From positions 62,001 to 126,000 of the forward strand of contig NZ_FOOT01000005.1 of NCBI RefSeq assembly GCF_900113285.1: a stretch of DNA of 64,000 bases, written 5' to 3'. The position numbers and the translations under genes are program-made. Under the pieces are notes generated by a model. It searched no databases. It was given only the letters and a program-made list of their open reading frames with translations, and was not told the origin of the DNA. This stretch comes from Pontibacter chinhatensis (GTDB taxonomy: Bacteria; Bacteroidota; Bacteroidia; Cytophagales; Hymenobacteraceae). Shown piece after piece: positions 45,187 to 53,366 of this stretch. Positions within the stretch are counted from its first letter, which is position 1. Every line of letters starts with the position of its first letter.

Positions 45187-46011
45187 ATGGCATCAAGAAG
45201 AAAAATAAAAAATACTACGCAGCAGGTAATTGCAAAGTATAAGCTTCCCAGACTTACGCTGGTGGGTGCGGGTCCCGGCGATGAAGAACTCATCACCCTG
45301 AAAGGTATAAAGGCACTGCAGCAGGCCGATGTGGTGCTCTACGATGCGCTGGTAAACCCGGAGCTGTTACAGCATGCCCCCGCCACGGCACCTAAAATTT
45401 TTGTGGGCAAGCGGCTGGGGAAGCATCACCTGACGCAGGACGAGATTAACAACCTGATTGTAGACTTGGCCTACTCGCATGGGCACGTAGTGCGCCTCAA
45501 GGGCGGCGACCCCTTTGTGTTTGGCCGCGGCTACGAAGAGTTGGCCCACGCCGACAAGTATAACATCCCGACGGCGGTGGTGCCGGGCATCTCCAGTTCC
45601 ATTGCGGTGCCCGAGCTGCAGCAGATTCCGCTCACCATTCGCGGCGTGAACGAAAGTTTCTGGGTGATAACCGGCACGACAAGCTCCGGAGAGGTGTCTG
45701 CCGATGTAAGTTTGGCCGCTCAATCCAATTCGACTGTGATAATTCTGATGGGAGTGAGTAAATTAGCGCAAATTTCGGAAATCTTCGCAGCAGCCGGTAA
45801 AGCAGATACCCCTGTAGCAGTGATTCAGAACGGCTCTCTGCCCGACGAAAAGATAGTTTTGGGCAATGTGCACAACATCGTGGAGCGCGTGGCGGCCAAG
45901 CAGGTAGGAGCGCCCGCGGTTATCGTGCTGGGGGAGGTAGTCAATTATCACCCTGCCCTGCGCTATACCCTGGATTTGCTGCAGCAGAAGCCTGTTGCTG
46001 TGGAAGTATAA
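45187..46011 (+). CDS. cobA: Uroporphyrinogen-III C-methyltransferase (SUMT)
   Basis: Uses two SAM to methylate uroporphyrinogen III to precorrin-2, the first step to siroheme. 274 residues. Family motifs: LVGAGPGDEELITLKG near the N-terminus, RLKGGDPFVFGRG about residue 103, and VVPGISSSIAVPELQQIPLT about 130. It supplies siroheme for the sulfite reductase 89 bp upstream and precedes the dehydrogenase/ferrochelatase domain of the next gene. The 40 bp before the start closely resemble those before cysD. Confidence 0.95.
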   Translation: MASRRKIKNTTQQVIAKYKLPRLTLVGAGPGDEELITLKGIKALQQADVVLYDALVNPELLQHAPATAPKIFVGKRLGKHHLTQDEINNLIVDLAYSHGHVVRLKGGDPFVFGRGYEELAHADKYNIPTAVVPGISSSIAVPELQQIPLTIRGVNESFWVITGTTSSGEVSADVSLAAQSNSTVIILMGVSKLAQISEIFAAAGKADTPVAVIQNGSLPDEKIVLGNVHNIVERVAAKQVGAPAVIVLGEVVNYHPALRYTLDLLQQKPVAVEV

Positions 46012-46025
46012 AAACAATTGATTAG

Positions 46026-47567
46026 ATGGATAATCTCCAAGACAGTCATCTCCCCGAGCCCGTGGTGGCCCAGGAGAATGGAGAAGTGAGCAATCCGCTG
46101 TTCCCGGTTTTCCTAAAGCTGGAGGACTTGCAGACCTTGGTAGTGGGAGGCGGAGCCGTAGGGCTGGAAAAATTGTCGGCCATACTTGCCAACAGCCCCA
46201 AGGCGCAGGTGCGGCTGGTGGCCCCGGAGGTGCACAGCGCTATCTGGACCCTGGCAGCCAGGCACCCACACGTGGAGGTGGTCGTGCGCGAGTTTCAGGA
46301 CGAGGACCTGACGGGCGTGGACCTGGCGCTGATTGCCACAGACGACCATATCCTGAACAAGGCCATCCGGGACCTGGCCAAATCAAGGAAAATACTCACC
46401 AACGTAGCCGACACCCCGGAACATTGCGATTTTTACCTGGGCTCGGTGGTGCAGAAGGGGAGCCTGAAGCTGGGCATCTCTACCAACGGTAAATCGCCTA
46501 CGGTGGCCAAGCGGGTAAAAGAGGTCCTCAACGAGGCCTTCCCCGACGAAATAGACCAAGTGCTTGGCAAGTTGGGTAGAATCCGGACACAGCTCAGCGG
46601 CGATTTTACGGAGAAGGTCCGGCAGTTGAACCACCTCACGGAGGGGCTCGTCAACCCGCTGCCCAAGAAACGCTACCGGTACCGCTCTACCTACGTGCTG
46701 GCCACGCTAACGGCCGTGATTGCCCTGATGGTGACCGGGCACCTGCTCTTCAGCTACATCCCGCTGCAAACCATCGGCACCGTTGCCATGGACATTGCCT
46801 CCGAGGTCGACTCCGGCATCCTCATTTTTATACTTGCCGGCTTTGTGGCCCAGCTGATTGACGGCGCTCTGGGGATGGCCTATGGCGTGAGTGCGACAAC
46901 TTTCCTGCTGAGCGTAGGGGTGAGCCCGGTGGCGGCCAGCGCCAGTGTGCATGCCTCCGAGATTTTTACCTCGGGCGTGTCGGGCTGGATGCACCTGAAG
47001 TTCAAAAACGTAAACAGCAAGCTCTTTAAGAGCATCGTGCTGCCCGGGGTGCTGGGAGCCATACTGGGTGCCTACCTGCTCTATGCCTTCGAGGATTACC
47101 TCTATGTCATCAAGCCGATCGTAGCCGCCTATACCATGTTCCTGGGTATCCTGATTCTGCGCAAGGTGTTGCGGAAGAAGACAAAAAAGAAGCCGGTGAA
47201 AAGGCTCGGGTTTCTGGCCACAGCAGGCGGCTTCCTGGATGCCATCGGCGGCGGTGGCTGGGGGCCGATAGTGTCCTCCACGCTCATTGCCAAAGGCCGC
47301 AACCCGATGTATACTATCGGTTCTGTGAACCTGGCCGAGTTCTTCGTGTCGGTGGCCAGCTCGGCTACTTTTGTGGCCTTTGCTGGTATTTCGCACTGGC
47401 AGATTATACTTGGCCTGATTCTGGGCGGAGCCATCGCGGCGCCGCTGGGCGCGTACCTGGCCCGTAAGCTGCCGGTTAAAACGATGATGATCATCGTGGG
47501 CATAGTGGTGATCATCGTGAGCCTGAGGCTGATGGTGCTGGCCTTGCCGTTTGATCTGCCCTGGTAA
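46026..47567 (+). CDS. Fusion of siroheme synthase (CysG N-terminal) domain and TSUP (TauE/SafE) transporter
   Basis: 513 residues made of two parts. Residues about 25-210 are a precorrin-2 dehydrogenase/sirohydrochlorin ferrochelatase domain: a Rossmann start LVVGGGAVGLEKL, then LIATDDHILNKAI and ISTNGKSPTVAKRVKE. From about 225 on the protein is membrane-bound: a first hydrophobic helix (225-245), then a TSUP domain of two repeats (GFVAQLIDGALGMAYGVSA and GGFLDAIGGGGWGPIVSS). TSUP proteins move sulfite, sulfonates or other sulfur anions. The fusion ties siroheme completion to a sulfur-anion carrier at the membrane. It could bring in sulfate or export excess sulfite, and direction cannot be decided. 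The reading frame is continuous with no sign of an assembly error. Confidence 0.9.
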   Translation: MDNLQDSHLPEPVVAQENGEVSNPLFPVFLKLEDLQTLVVGGGAVGLEKLSAILANSPKAQVRLVAPEVHSAIWTLAARHPHVEVVVREFQDEDLTGVDLALIATDDHILNKAIRDLAKSRKILTNVADTPEHCDFYLGSVVQKGSLKLGISTNGKSPTVAKRVKEVLNEAFPDEIDQVLGKLGRIRTQLSGDFTEKVRQLNHLTEGLVNPLPKKRYRYRSTYVLATLTAVIALMVTGHLLFSYIPLQTIGTVAMDIASEVDSGILIFILAGFVAQLIDGALGMAYGVSATTFLLSVGVSPVAASASVHASEIFTSGVSGWMHLKFKNVNSKLFKSIVLPGVLGAILGAYLLYAFEDYLYVIKPIVAAYTMFLGILILRKVLRKKTKKKPVKRLGFLATAGGFLDAIGGGGWGPIVSSTLIAKGRNPMYTIGSVNLAEFFVSVASSATFVAFAGISHWQIILGLILGGAIAAPLGAYLARKLPVKTMMIIVGIVVIIVSLRLMVLALPFDLPW

Positions 47568-47618
47568 AAAATCCCGACACCATACTTTAATCTATACTAA
47601 CCTTATTACGCACGATAC

Positions 47619-48785
47619 ATGAAGGATAATGAGACTGGGGCGATTCGCCTGCAGGCACAGCGCTCCCAATACCGGGAGCACTCTGTACCCTTATACCTTA
47701 CCTCCAGCTTCACTTTTGAGGACGCCGAGCAGGCACGCGCCGTTTTTGCCGAAGAGGAGCAGGGGCAAGTATACTCCCGTTACGCCAACCCGAACGTAGA
47801 TGAGCTGCTCCAGAAGATGTGCTTTCTTGAGAAAGCTGAGGACGGTTTTGCCTTTGCCTCAGGGATGGGCGCTATTTTCGGCACCTTGGGGGCCCTGCTG
47901 CAGTCCGGCGACCATGTGCTGGCCTGCCGTTCCGTTTTCGGGTCTACGCACCAGCTTCTGTCCAATATCTTCCCGAAGTGGGGCATTACCTATACCTATG
48001 CCGATGCTGCCAATCCGGAAGAATGGGAGAGTCTGATCAAGCCAACGACTAAGCTTATACTTATCGAGACGCCCTCCAACCCCGGTCTGGAGCTGATTGA
48101 CCTGGCGTGGCTGGGGGAACTGAAACGAAAGCATAACCTGCTGCTGGTGGTGGATAACTGCTTTGCCACCCCTATCCTGCAAAACCCCACCGACTACGGC
48201 GCCGACCTGGTGATACACTCGGCCACCAAGTATATCGACGGGCAGGGCCGCGTGCTGGGAGGCATAACCGTAGGCTCTAAAGAGTTGATCGCGCAGATAC
48301 GTTTCTTTGCCCGCCACACCGGTCCGGCCATCTCGCCTTTTAATGCCTGGATACTATCTAAGAGCCTGGAGACGCTGCAACTGCGCATGGAAAAGCACTG
48401 CGAAAACGCCCTGAAACTGGCCGAGGCCCTGGAAAACCACCCGGCGCTGGAGAAAGTGAATTACCCGTTTCTGCCGACCTTCCCGCAGTATGAGCTGGCC
48501 AAAAGGCAGATGAAACAGGGCGGCGGCATCGTAACGCTGGAAGTAAAAGGTGGTTATGAAGCAGCTAAGCGCTTTATCGACAACCTGCAGATGGCGAGCA
48601 TCACCTCTAACCTGGGCGATACCCGCACCATCGTCACCCATCCAGCCTCTACTACCCACTCCAAACTGACCGAACAGGAGCGTTTAGCTACGGGTATCAC
48701 GCCGGGCCTGGTGCGCGTTTCCGTGGGGCTAGAAAGTATAAACGATATCATCGCAGACCTACAGCAAGCGCTGGAGCGGGTTTGA
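47619..48785 (+). CDS. metZ: Cys/Met metabolism PLP enzyme, O-succinyl/acetylhomoserine sulfhydrylase-like
   Basis: 388-residue transsulfuration-family enzyme. The PLP lysine is Lys204 in VIHSATKYIDGQGRVLGG, the form common in MetZ-like sulfhydrylases, and the N-terminal YSRYANPNVDELLQKM and LIETPSNPGLELID blocks are intact. The likely reaction joins sulfide from sulfite reductase with activated homoserine to give homocysteine. Cystathionine gamma-synthase activity is an alternative. Last gene of the riboswitch-led operon, 51 bp after the fusion gene. A SAM riboswitch fits its place in methionine synthesis. Confidence 0.88.
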   Translation: MKDNETGAIRLQAQRSQYREHSVPLYLTSSFTFEDAEQARAVFAEEEQGQVYSRYANPNVDELLQKMCFLEKAEDGFAFASGMGAIFGTLGALLQSGDHVLACRSVFGSTHQLLSNIFPKWGITYTYADAANPEEWESLIKPTTKLILIETPSNPGLELIDLAWLGELKRKHNLLLVVDNCFATPILQNPTDYGADLVIHSATKYIDGQGRVLGGITVGSKELIAQIRFFARHTGPAISPFNAWILSKSLETLQLRMEKHCENALKLAEALENHPALEKVNYPFLPTFPQYELAKRQMKQGGGIVTLEVKGGYEAAKRFIDNLQMASITSNLGDTRTIVTHPASTTHSKLTEQERLATGITPGLVRVSVGLESINDIIADLQQALERV

Positions 48786-48861
48786 TAGTTATTCGTTGTT
48801 AGTTGTTAGAGAGGAAACTCTAACCCGCCTCTTCAAGAGCAGGGCCGATTCATTTTCTTCG

Positions 48862-48945
48862 TTTTGTCATCCTGAAAGGATCTTGGTGGCATATAGCAGT
48901 AGCTTAGCTACCCTTCTACCAAGTTTCTTAACAGCATGACAAAAC
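48862..48945. repeat. Inverted repeat, family B (copy 2)
   Basis: Arms at 48862-48890 and 48916-48945. The left arm carries GTCATCCTGAAAGGATC then TTGGTGG. The right, reversed, carries GTCATGCTGTTAAG then AAACTTGGTAG. These match the two arm types at 25912-25990. It lies in the gap between metZ and the OsmC gene, where I see no other feature. Confidence 0.75.
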
Positions 48946-49102
48946 TTAGATAGACCATAAATCAGAACTTAAGATTTTCTCTTTGGAGAAGGGAAGTGAT
49001 GAGAGCTATATTCGGAGAGATTTTTCAAGCGCACTCATCAACTCTAAATCTACTTTTAACACCACCTGCGGGCTTAGCTTGCAGGCATTATTGTACAAAC
49101 AC

Positions 49103-49519
49103 ATGGAAGTTAACCTTACACGCGTAGACGAGGATTTTCACTTTGTGGCCACAGGAGCCTCCGGAGTGGAAATTAACATAGACGGCTCCCCGGAAATCGG
49201 TGGCCACAACGCCGGCGCCCGCCCGATGGAAATGCTGCTCATGGGCCTTGGCGGCTGCAGCGCCATCGATGTTATTCAGATTCTGAAAAAGAAGCGCCAG
49301 CAGATCGACTCTTTCAAAATCAACGTGAAGGCGGAGCGGGAGCAGGGCGAATTGCCGTCAGTATTCAAGCAAATCCACATCCATTTTATACTTGGCGGGC
49401 CGCTGGAAGAGCTGAAAGTACAGCAGGCTATCCAACTGTCGATGGACAAGTACTGCTCGGTGGCGGCTATACTTTACAAGACCGCTACGATAAGCTATAC
49501 TTTTGAACTGGTGAAGTAG
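49103..49519 (+). CDS. OsmC/Ohr-family protein
   Basis: 138 residues from the ATG at 49103. A longer frame starts at 48983, but its first 40 residues are unlike the family. The two OsmC cysteines are present: Cys52 in GLGGCSAIDV and Cys118 in DKYCSVAAIL. These redox-active thiols reduce organic hydroperoxides in characterised members. The GGHNAGARPMEMLLMGLGGC block is typical of the OsmC-like subgroup found beside sulfur genes. It follows the sulfite-reductase operon after a repeat-filled gap, so co-regulation is uncertain. The stand-alone transcript ends before the perfect hairpin at 49883. Confidence 0.88.
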   Translation: MEVNLTRVDEDFHFVATGASGVEINIDGSPEIGGHNAGARPMEMLLMGLGGCSAIDVIQILKKKRQQIDSFKINVKAEREQGELPSVFKQIHIHFILGGPLEELKVQQAIQLSMDKYCSVAAILYKTATISYTFELVK

Positions 49520-49593
49520 GCAAGGAAGGCACGAGCATAAGTTCCAGCCCGCTTCCCGCAAGATTCTTGGCTGAGCAGGTGTGCAAGTATAGC

Positions 49594-49817
49594 AACTGTC
49601 CCCTTTAGGGGACCATAGGGGTGTTTTATACTTTGAATGAAAGCTAATGGAGTTTCCGATTTGCTGGCGTGGATTTGCAATCCGACTGGGCCCGAGGCCC
49701 AAACTATAGCCAGTCACGAGCGAGGACGCTCGCGCCATAAGGATAAGGCCTTTCGAGCCAGTCTTCATTAACTTGCTTCGTAGCTCTACACCCCTATAGT
49801 CCCCTCAAGGGGACAGT
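49594..49817. repeat. Composite element: family A arms enclosing a family C repeat
   Basis: Family A arms at 49594-49628 and 49788-49817 are inverted with respect to each other. Between them is a complete family C unit (GGATTTGCAATCC at 49671-49683 and the CGAGCG/CGCTCG hairpin at 49718-49733). It looks like one element inserted in another, in a gap of 436 bp without genes. Confidence 0.7.
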
Positions 49818-49882
49818 CCTGGAAAGACATATTTTCAGAAAGGATTTAGAAAAAGATAAGATACCTACCTGAGCTTACACGT

Positions 49883-49937
49883 TATAAAATCAAAAAGCCG
49901 CTGCAAGTATAAACTGCAGCGGCTTTTTGATTTTATA
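49883..49937. terminator. Bidirectional Rho-independent terminator
   Basis: A perfect 23-bp inverted repeat (49883-49905 with 49915-49937) with a 9-nt loop. AAAAA/TTTTT flank the GCCGCTGCA core on both strands. It separates convergent transcripts, OsmC (plus) and cysHDN (minus). Confidence 0.92.
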
Positions 49938-49955
49938 GAAAGTATAAACTTGAGA

Positions 49956-51212
49956 TTAGTACTCAATCTCGGCCACCATACCGGCACCTACTGTTGCAAA
50001 CGAAGTCTCATCCACCAGTATAAACCCACCATTAGACCGGTTGTCGGCATACTTGTCGAGTAGGAGCGGGGAGGCAGCTTTTATCTGTACACGGCAGATG
50101 TCGTTCAGCTGTATCTGGTCCACGTCCTCCAGGTAGTCGAGTGTGTTGATGTCGATTTTATAGTCGATGTTGCGCACCACACAGCGGGTTTCAGTGGAGT
50201 TGTGACGGAGCAGCAGCTTGGCACCCGGCTTCAGGGCCTTGTTGTGCATCCAGCATACTTCCGCCTCAAACTCCTGCGCTACTTCCAGGTTATCAGCAGC
50301 TTTTACAATCATATCGCCACGGCTAATGTCCACATCATCCTCCAGTTGCAGCACCACCGACATCGGCGCAAAAGCCTCTTCCAGCACCTGGCCGCCCAGT
50401 TCCACAGATTTAATGGTGGACGTTTGCCCAGAAGGCTGTACCGTCACTTTATCACCGGCTTTGTAGGTACCGCTGATTACTTTACCGGCATAGCCACGGT
50501 AGTCGTGGTGCTCGGCTGTTAAGGGGCGAATCACGTACTGCACCGGGAAGCGCGCGTCCTCCAGGTTAAAGTCCTGCGACACGGGTACCTGCTCCAGGTG
50601 CTCCAGCAGGCTGGGGCCTTTGTACCACGGCATGGTCAGCTCAGAGCCTTCCACAATGTTGTCGCCTTTCAGGGCGCTTACCGGGATGAAGGTGATTTCT
50701 TTGGCGCGCAGCTTCCTGGCAAACTGCTTGTAGTCCTCCACAATCTGGTTGTATACCTGCTCGTCATAGCCCACCAGGTCCATTTTGTTGATACAGATTA
50801 CCAGGTGCGGAATGCCCAGCAGCGAGGAGATAATGGAGTGGCGGCGCGTCTGCTCCTGCACGCCCTTGCGGGCATCTACCAGTATAATAGACAGGTTAGA
50901 GTTAGAGGCACCCGTCACCATGTTGCGGGTATACTGGATGTGGCCCGGTGCATCGGCGATGATGAACTTGCGTCTCTCGGTGGAGAAGTACTTGTAGGCC
51001 ACGTCGATGGTGATACCCTGCTCGCGCTCTGCCTTCAGTCCGTCCGTCAGCAATGAAAGGTCTACCTGGCCATCCTCGTTCATGCGGCCGGAGCTCTCAA
51101 TGGCCTCCAGCTGGTCGGCAAATATCTGTTTGGTATCGTAGAGCAGGCGACCAATGAGTGTGCTCTTGCCGTCGTCTACGTTGCCGGCTGTTATAAATCG
51201 TAGAATGTCCAT
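49956..51212 (-). CDS. cysN: Sulfate adenylyltransferase subunit 1 (GTPase)
   Basis: GTPase subunit that drives APS formation with CysD. 418 residues. GTP-binding motifs: G1 GNVDDGKST (10-18), G3 DAPGH (86-90), G4 NKMD (141-144), in an EF-Tu-like fold with two beta-barrel domains after about 220. There is no C-terminal APS kinase domain, in line with direct reduction of APS by the CysH type found here. Its start overlaps the cysD stop (TAATG at 51210-51214). Last gene of cysH-cysD-cysN. Confidence 0.96.
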   Translation of the reverse strand: MDILRFITAGNVDDGKSTLIGRLLYDTKQIFADQLEAIESSGRMNEDGQVDLSLLTDGLKAEREQGITIDVAYKYFSTERRKFIIADAPGHIQYTRNMVTGASNSNLSIILVDARKGVQEQTRRHSIISSLLGIPHLVICINKMDLVGYDEQVYNQIVEDYKQFARKLRAKEITFIPVSALKGDNIVEGSELTMPWYKGPSLLEHLEQVPVSQDFNLEDARFPVQYVIRPLTAEHHDYRGYAGKVISGTYKAGDKVTVQPSGQTSTIKSVELGGQVLEEAFAPMSVVLQLEDDVDISRGDMIVKAADNLEVAQEFEAEVCWMHNKALKPGAKLLLRHNSTETRCVVRNIDYKIDINTLDYLEDVDQIQLNDICRVQIKAASPLLLDKYADNRSNGGFILVDETSFATVGAGMVAEIEY

Positions 51213-52120
51213 TAAAAATATCCTCCTTTCTTGCGGTCTTCCATTGCCGTTTCCGACAGTTTATCGTCGATACGGGTAGCGCCACGCTCACTTATCTTTG
51301 ACTCCAGAATCTCGGCGATTACCCCATCAATGTCGTGGGCTATACTTTCCACGGCAGCAGTACAGGTCATGTCGCCTACTGTGCGGAAGCGCACCTGCTT
51401 TTTCACCACCACATCGTCCGGCTCCTGGAAGATAAAGTCAGACCAGGCCATCAGCTTGCCGTCGCGCACCAGGCACTCGCGTTCGTGGGTGTAGTAAATA
51501 TTGGGGAGTTCGATTTCCTCGCGTTTGATGTAGTTCCACACGTCCAGCTCCGTCCAGTTCGAGATAGGGAACACGCGCACGTTCTCGCCTTTGTGGACGC
51601 GGCCGTTGTAGATGTTCCACAGCTCAGGGCGCTGGCGTTTCGGGTCCCACTGGCCAAACTCGTCGCGCACCGAGAAGATGCGCTCCTTGGCACGGGCCTT
51701 CTCCTCGTCGCGACGGGCACCGCCGATGCAGGCATCAAAGCCAAATTCCTCAATTGTTTCGAGCAGGGTGTGCGTCTGCAGCGCGTTGCGGCTGGCATAG
51801 CGGCCCTTCGGCTCCGATAGGCTTTTGCGCTTGATGGTATCCTCCACGTTGCGCACAATCAGCTTCTCGCCCAGGCGCTCGGCCAGCTCGTCGCGGTAGC
51901 GGATGGCCTCCGGAAAGTTGTGGCCCGTGTCGATGTGCACGAGCGGGAACGGGAACTTGCCCGGGCGAAATGCCTTCTCCGCCAGGCGCACCAGCGTAAT
52001 CGAATCCTTTCCTCCTGAGAAAAGCAGGGCTGGCTTTTCAAATTGCCCCGCCACTTCGCGCATAATGTGGATTGCCTCTGCTTCCAGCTGATCGAGGTAG
52101 TCCAGGTATCTCTTTGTCAT
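51212..52120 (-). CDS. cysD: Sulfate adenylyltransferase subunit 2
   Basis: Catalytic subunit making adenosine 5'-phosphosulfate from ATP and sulfate. 302 residues from the ATG at 52118-52120, the normal CysD length. An upstream in-frame TTG at 52165 would add 15 unlike residues and is less likely. The PP-loop SGGKDS is at 35-40, and HIDTGHNFPEAIRYRDEL, RDEEKARAKER and SNWTELDVWNYI are family blocks. Coupled to cysN. The 85 bp before it contain tandem CTAACTTT words and a leader resembling that of cobA. Confidence 0.97.
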   Translation of the reverse strand: MTKRYLDYLDQLEAEAIHIMREVAGQFEKPALLFSGGKDSITLVRLAEKAFRPGKFPFPLVHIDTGHNFPEAIRYRDELAERLGEKLIVRNVEDTIKRKSLSEPKGRYASRNALQTHTLLETIEEFGFDACIGGARRDEEKARAKERIFSVRDEFGQWDPKRQRPELWNIYNGRVHKGENVRVFPISNWTELDVWNYIKREEIELPNIYYTHERECLVRDGKLMAWSDFIFQEPDDVVVKKQVRFRTVGDMTCTAAVESIAHDIDGVIAEILESKISERGATRIDDKLSETAMEDRKKGGYF

Positions 52121-52173
52121 ATCAATTTTGAATGAGCGATTGAGTGAATGACATTGCTTTGTCAAGCCTTCAC

Positions 52174-52207
52174 TCTCTAACTTTTTAACTTTCTAACTTT
52201 CTAACTT
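52174..52207. repeat. Tandem short repeat between cysH and cysD
   Basis: Four consecutive near-copies of an 8-9-bp unit containing TAACTTT. Low-complexity; may space the two genes or affect mRNA stability. Confidence 0.5.
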
Positions 52208-52925
52208 ATCTCGCGTGCAGCCCGCACTCTTTTTTGGAGTTGTCTTCCCACCACCAGCGGCCGGCGCGGAAGTCCTCGCCCGGCTGGATGGCGCGGGTAC
52301 AAGGGGCACAGCCGATGCTGACGAAACCTTTGTCGTGCAGCGGGTTGTAAGGGATGTGCAGGGCCTTTACGGTAGCCAGCACTTCGTCCAAAGTATAATT
52401 CAGCAGCGGGTTATACTTGATGAGCTGGTGCGCCTCGTCCCACTCCAGCAACTGCAAATCCTGGCGCGCTCCGGACTGGTCGGCGCGGATGCCTGTTACC
52501 CATACCTGCACCCCCTGCAGGGCGCGGTTCAGGGGCTCCACCTTGCGGATGTAGCAACACTCCTTGCGGTCTTCAATAGAGTTGTAGAAGCTCATCGGGC
52601 CCTTCCCGTTCACCAGCTGCTCCACGGCCTCGTGCTTCGGAAAGTATACTTCCATGTTCTTGCCGTAGTGCTTGTTGGTTCTGTGCAGCAGGGTATAGCT
52701 CTCGTTAAAGAGACGGCCGGTGTCCAGCGTGAACACGCGCACCGGCAGGTTCTGCTCAAAAATGTAGTGAGTGATGAGCTGGTCTTCGATACCGAGACTG
52801 GAGGAGAAGGCGATGCTGCCCTCAAACTCCTCGGTGAGGCGGCGAAGGCCTTCGGCTGCCGGTAAACCCGCCAGTGCAGTACGCAGCACGTCGAGCTTGG
52901 CCAGTAGTTCCTGTGATAAATCCAT
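52206..52925 (-). CDS. cysH: Adenylyl-sulfate (APS/PAPS) reductase, [4Fe-4S] type
   Basis: Reduces APS (or PAPS) to sulfite. 239 residues. Cluster ligands of the APS-type enzyme are present: Cys123-Cys124 (KECCYIRK) and Cys206/Cys209 (GCAPCTR), and the catalytic cysteine is Cys234 in KECGLHAR. E. coli-type PAPS reductases lack the CC and CxxC pairs, so APS is the probable substrate, which matches the absence of an APS kinase. SSSLGIEDQLITH and TLDTGRLFNE line the nucleotide site. First structural gene after a SAM riboswitch and poly-Cys leader ORF. Confidence 0.95.
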   Translation of the reverse strand: MDLSQELLAKLDVLRTALAGLPAAEGLRRLTEEFEGSIAFSSSLGIEDQLITHYIFEQNLPVRVFTLDTGRLFNESYTLLHRTNKHYGKNMEVYFPKHEAVEQLVNGKGPMSFYNSIEDRKECCYIRKVEPLNRALQGVQVWVTGIRADQSGARQDLQLLEWDEAHQLIKYNPLLNYTLDEVLATVKALHIPYNPLHDKGFVSIGCAPCTRAIQPGEDFRAGRWWWEDNSKKECGLHAR

Positions 52926-52971
52926 ACTTTATAAATAATCTCTTTTGAAGTCGGTTTCTGGTTCCGGGGCA

Positions 52972-53001
52972 TTAACAGCACCTGTTCAGCGACTGCTGCA
53001 T
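52972..53001 (-). CDS. Nine-codon ORF ending in Cys-Cys in the cysH leader
   Basis: ATG at 52999-53001, encoding MQQSLNRCC then TAA, about 45 bp before cysH. Its position matches the 19-codon Cys-rich ORF in the sulfite-reductase leader. The overlapping segment 52993-53004 (minus: GGTATGCAGCAG) can pair with the 3' end of the poly-Cys codons. Too short to be sure it is translated. Confidence 0.35.
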   Translation of the reverse strand: MQQSLNRCC

Positions 53002-53081
53002 ACCATGCAGGGCAATTGCTGTTTGTGCTATGGCTCTTAACATAAAGCCTGCCAAGCCGGAAAAGTTCGGGAGGTGCAATT

Positions 53082-53228
53082 TTAGCACATGCAACAGCAA
53101 CAACAGCAACACTCCTGAGGCGGTAGTGCAGTATTGATGTGTAAAGTAGCCCAAACTGTGGTGTTGCCACAGCCTGTTGCTGTACATGGTGCCGGTTGGT
53201 TGTTGTAGGTTTGCATCGCGTTATCCAT
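53082..53228 (-). CDS. Poly-cysteine leader peptide (44-48 aa) of the cysHDN operon
   Basis: Start ATG at 53226-53228 (MDNAMQTYNNQPAP) or the in-frame ATG at 53216. It ends PPQECCCCCCCMC then TAA. Seven consecutive Cys codons are followed by Met-Cys at the stop, and two more Cys occur earlier (PCTATGCG). The overlapping frame gives a poly-Leu ORF, but the Cys frame has the start near the conserved ATATAAATG that also precedes the leader at 42512. It lies just downstream of a SAM riboswitch and about 155 nt before cysH. Likely role: ribosome stalling at low cysteine to raise cysHDN expression. Confidence 0.82.
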   Translation of the reverse strand: MDNAMQTYNNQPAPCTATGCGNTTVWATLHINTALPPQECCCCCCCMC

Positions 53229-53250
53229 TTATATGCCCCGGCCGCGCCGG

Positions 53251-53322
53251 GATAGGATGTGGCACCTTACCTTGTCAGGAGGTTGCCAGAGGGTCTTGGA
53301 GCCTAGTCTCTCGCCTCTTCTC
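53251..53322 (-). ncRNA. SAM-I (S-box) type riboswitch upstream of cysHDN
   Basis: Read on the minus strand it has the same ordered blocks as the element at 42403: AGAGGCGAGAGA, AGGCTCCAAGACC, CTCTGGCAACC, a variable hairpin, then AAGGTGCCACATCC. It is followed by a GC-rich hairpin (CCCGGC/GCCGGG, about 53236-53250) and then ATATAAATG, the start region of the poly-Cys ORF. The hairpin and start context are shared in outline with the other leader, suggesting SAM binding controls access to the leader ORF. Confidence 0.9.
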
Positions 53323-53366
53323 TATAAACTTCTACAGACGTTTCCGTCCTTTTAATATGAATGATG

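Noticed and set aside
48983-49102. N-terminal extension of the OsmC protein
   Set aside because: Forty residues with no resemblance to the family; the ATG at 49103 gives the usual OsmC start and length.
53041-53110. Trinucleotide microsatellite instead of a leader peptide
   Set aside because: The CAA/CAG-like run is short and degenerate, yet stays in one Cys frame with a stop right after it, and an equivalent run occurs at the other sulfur operon.
52972-53187. A 71-residue minus-strand frame with a poly-leucine run in the cysH leader
   Set aside because: The Leu run is the out-of-frame reading of the Cys codons; the Cys frame has the conserved start context and regulatory logic. Only its last nine codons are kept as a possible mini-ORF.
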